A program made the translations under genes and the position numbers. DNA of 64,000 nt from Bacillus alkalicellulosilyticus (GTDB lineage Bacteria; Bacillota; Bacilli; Bacillales; Bacillaceae_F). The DNA is taken from the NCBI RefSeq assembly GCF_002019795.1, contig NZ_KV917381.1:989210-1053209 (forward strand), in the 5' to 3' direction. This document shows, in pieces, positions 63,148-64,000 of this stretch; positions within the stretch are counted from its first letter, which is position 1; each line of letters opens with the position of its first letter. The notes under the pieces are model-generated. The model made no database searches. It was not told the DNA's origin and saw only the letters and a program-made list of their open reading frames with translations.

Positions 63148-63192
63148 GGAGTGATACAAAAGGCAAACAACCTTTTGTATCACCCTCTTTTG
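63148..63192. terminator. Long bidirectional terminator hairpin
   Basis: GGGAGTGATACAAAAGG / CCTTTTGTATCACCCTC with an A-rich loop, then TTTTG. Between convergent genes. Confidence 0.85.
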
Positions 63193-63195
63193 TAT

Positions 63196-63897
63196 CTAGA
63201 ATAAAAAAATTGAGCGTAAACGGTAAAGGATTGGCATTGGTTCTGTTTTTGCATCAGCGTCAGATTCAAAGCTTAGGTTAGACACTATTTGTTCCTCTTG
63301 TGGGGTGGGAGAATAATCTTGTGATGATGTATCAAATGAGAAGTCTGGCTCTGTTTCAAATTCAGTTTCCGGTTGTAATCCCTCAATGAACTCACCAGAA
63401 AATCCAATCAACCAGCCTTGGTTGGACGTGTTAGCAGGTGCCTGAATCCCTTCGTAATTACTTTGGATGGTAAAGCTGAGTTGATAGTTTTTAGCTAGCT
63501 TTTCACCACGTGCCGAACGAATATCCTTAATAAATATTTGATACTTCTCTAATGGTTGATAGCCATCTCTAGGAGGCAATATAGTGACATTGTTGTTTCC
63601 ATCAAAAATAACTAGTGTTTCTACTTTTAAACCCTTTGAATCAACAATATATAAACTCTCATCTGTAATCGAATCCCCGTTAATCCCACTCGTAAATGAT
63701 ATAGTCCACGTTTGGTCTGGAGCAACTAGCTGCTGTGTAAATTGTTGAACATACTTTTCACCTTCAATGGTTGATGAAATTTCAGTTTGTTCACTCTGCA
63801 CAGAACCAACGGTATAGGTATCTTCAGCATAAATAGTCATACTTGCGAAAAGAGAAAGTAACAAAATTATAAATACATGTAAGAATAATTTATTCAT
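63196..63897 (-). CDS. Secreted protein with Ig-like (Big_5) domain
   Basis: 233-residue exported protein: a signal peptide (1-24, ending TIYAE), then an Ig-like domain of the SbsA/Big_5 type (about 35-145: FTQQLVAPDQTWTISFTSG, SLYIVDSKG, YQIFIKDIRSARGEKLAKNY), then a Glu/Ser-rich acidic tail. No anchoring motif. A wall-associated or extracellular protein of unknown role. The 103 bases to the window end hold no other gene. Confidence 0.75.
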   Translation of the reverse strand: MNKLFLHVFIILLLSLFASMTIYAEDTYTVGSVQSEQTEISSTIEGEKYVQQFTQQLVAPDQTWTISFTSGINGDSITDESLYIVDSKGLKVETLVIFDGNNNVTILPPRDGYQPLEKYQIFIKDIRSARGEKLAKNYQLSFTIQSNYEGIQAPANTSNQGWLIGFSGEFIEGLQPETEFETEPDFSFDTSSQDYSPTPQEEQIVSNLSFESDADAKTEPMPILYRLRSIFLF

Positions 63898-64000
63898 ATT
63901 CCCATCACCTTGGTTTTGAATTTTATTTTATAAAGTTCATAGTATATGTACCCCGTATGTGGTCATTTGAATCCAAAAATGTTGCTAGTATATATGACGA

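Overview
The window is low-GC DNA from an endospore-forming member of the Bacillaceae. The case rests on strong AGGAGG-type ribosome sites, a PrkA kinase with a sigma-E-like promoter, a PbpG-type penicillin-binding protein, Dps, a SwrC-type RND exporter, QueG, IlvE and LPXTA-type cell-wall sorting signals. An alkaliphilic or halotolerant relative fits the acidic surface xylanases, but that is inference. No rRNA, tRNA, CRISPR array, prophage or transposase was seen.

Layout. (1) 1-8.6 kb: polysaccharide use. Two tandemly duplicated, wall-anchored GH10 xylanases (the first cut by the window edge) are followed by a cytoplasmic GH5 glycosidase. (2) 8.6-11.4 kb: a soluble PAS histidine kinase, a small unknown protein and a Fur-controlled [2Fe-2S] siderophore reductase. 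(3) 11.4-17.6 kb: a nitrate module. An ANTAR antiterminator and a TrpD-like protein are divergent from an RNA leader with two ANTAR hexaloop hairpins and a terminator; downstream lie a 27-codon ORF, an NrtABD-type ABC importer whose lipoprotein has a Tat signal, and tatA-tatC. (4) 17.6-31.5 kb: a 24-copy array of 52-bp repeats, a NERD protein, a ribbon-helix-helix protein, a TetR/ABC-exporter pair, an AAA ATPase with an alditol oxidase, glutathione peroxidase, a DUF3231 protein, a permease, a LysM protein and a membrane protein. (5) 31.7-37 kb: ilvE, a ClC channel, a 710-bp gene-poor gap, a lipoprotein gene interrupted by an in-frame stop, and a secreted SGNH hydrolase. (6) 37.2-42.2 kb: two mirror-image cassettes of type IV pilin-like genes meeting tail to tail. 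(7) 42.3-57.1 kb: a frameshifted nitrilase, ThuA-like protein, SDR, RND exporter, Dps, B3/4-domain protein, queG, ogt, amidase, trmL, a 29-residue membrane peptide, an ABM monooxygenase, a YufK-like protein and a class A PBP. (8) 57.3-64 kb: prkA, a decayed exported-peptide gene, a MacB/FtsX-type ABC pair and a secreted Ig-like protein.

Most unusual is the intergenic DNA. Three arrays with different sequences share a 52-bp period, form hairpins in each unit, and all lie between convergent genes. A separate 84-90-nt element occurs in three full copies with compensatory changes in its stems and a constant 7-nt loop, and parts of its right end recur next to long terminator hairpins. I found no known family for either.

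The gene groups make functional sense. Surface xylanases produce oligosaccharides and a cytoplasmic glycosidase may finish them. Nitrate uptake appears to be controlled at transcription initiation (TnrA-like boxes) and by RNA antitermination, and the Tat pore genes sit next to a Tat-dependent binding protein.
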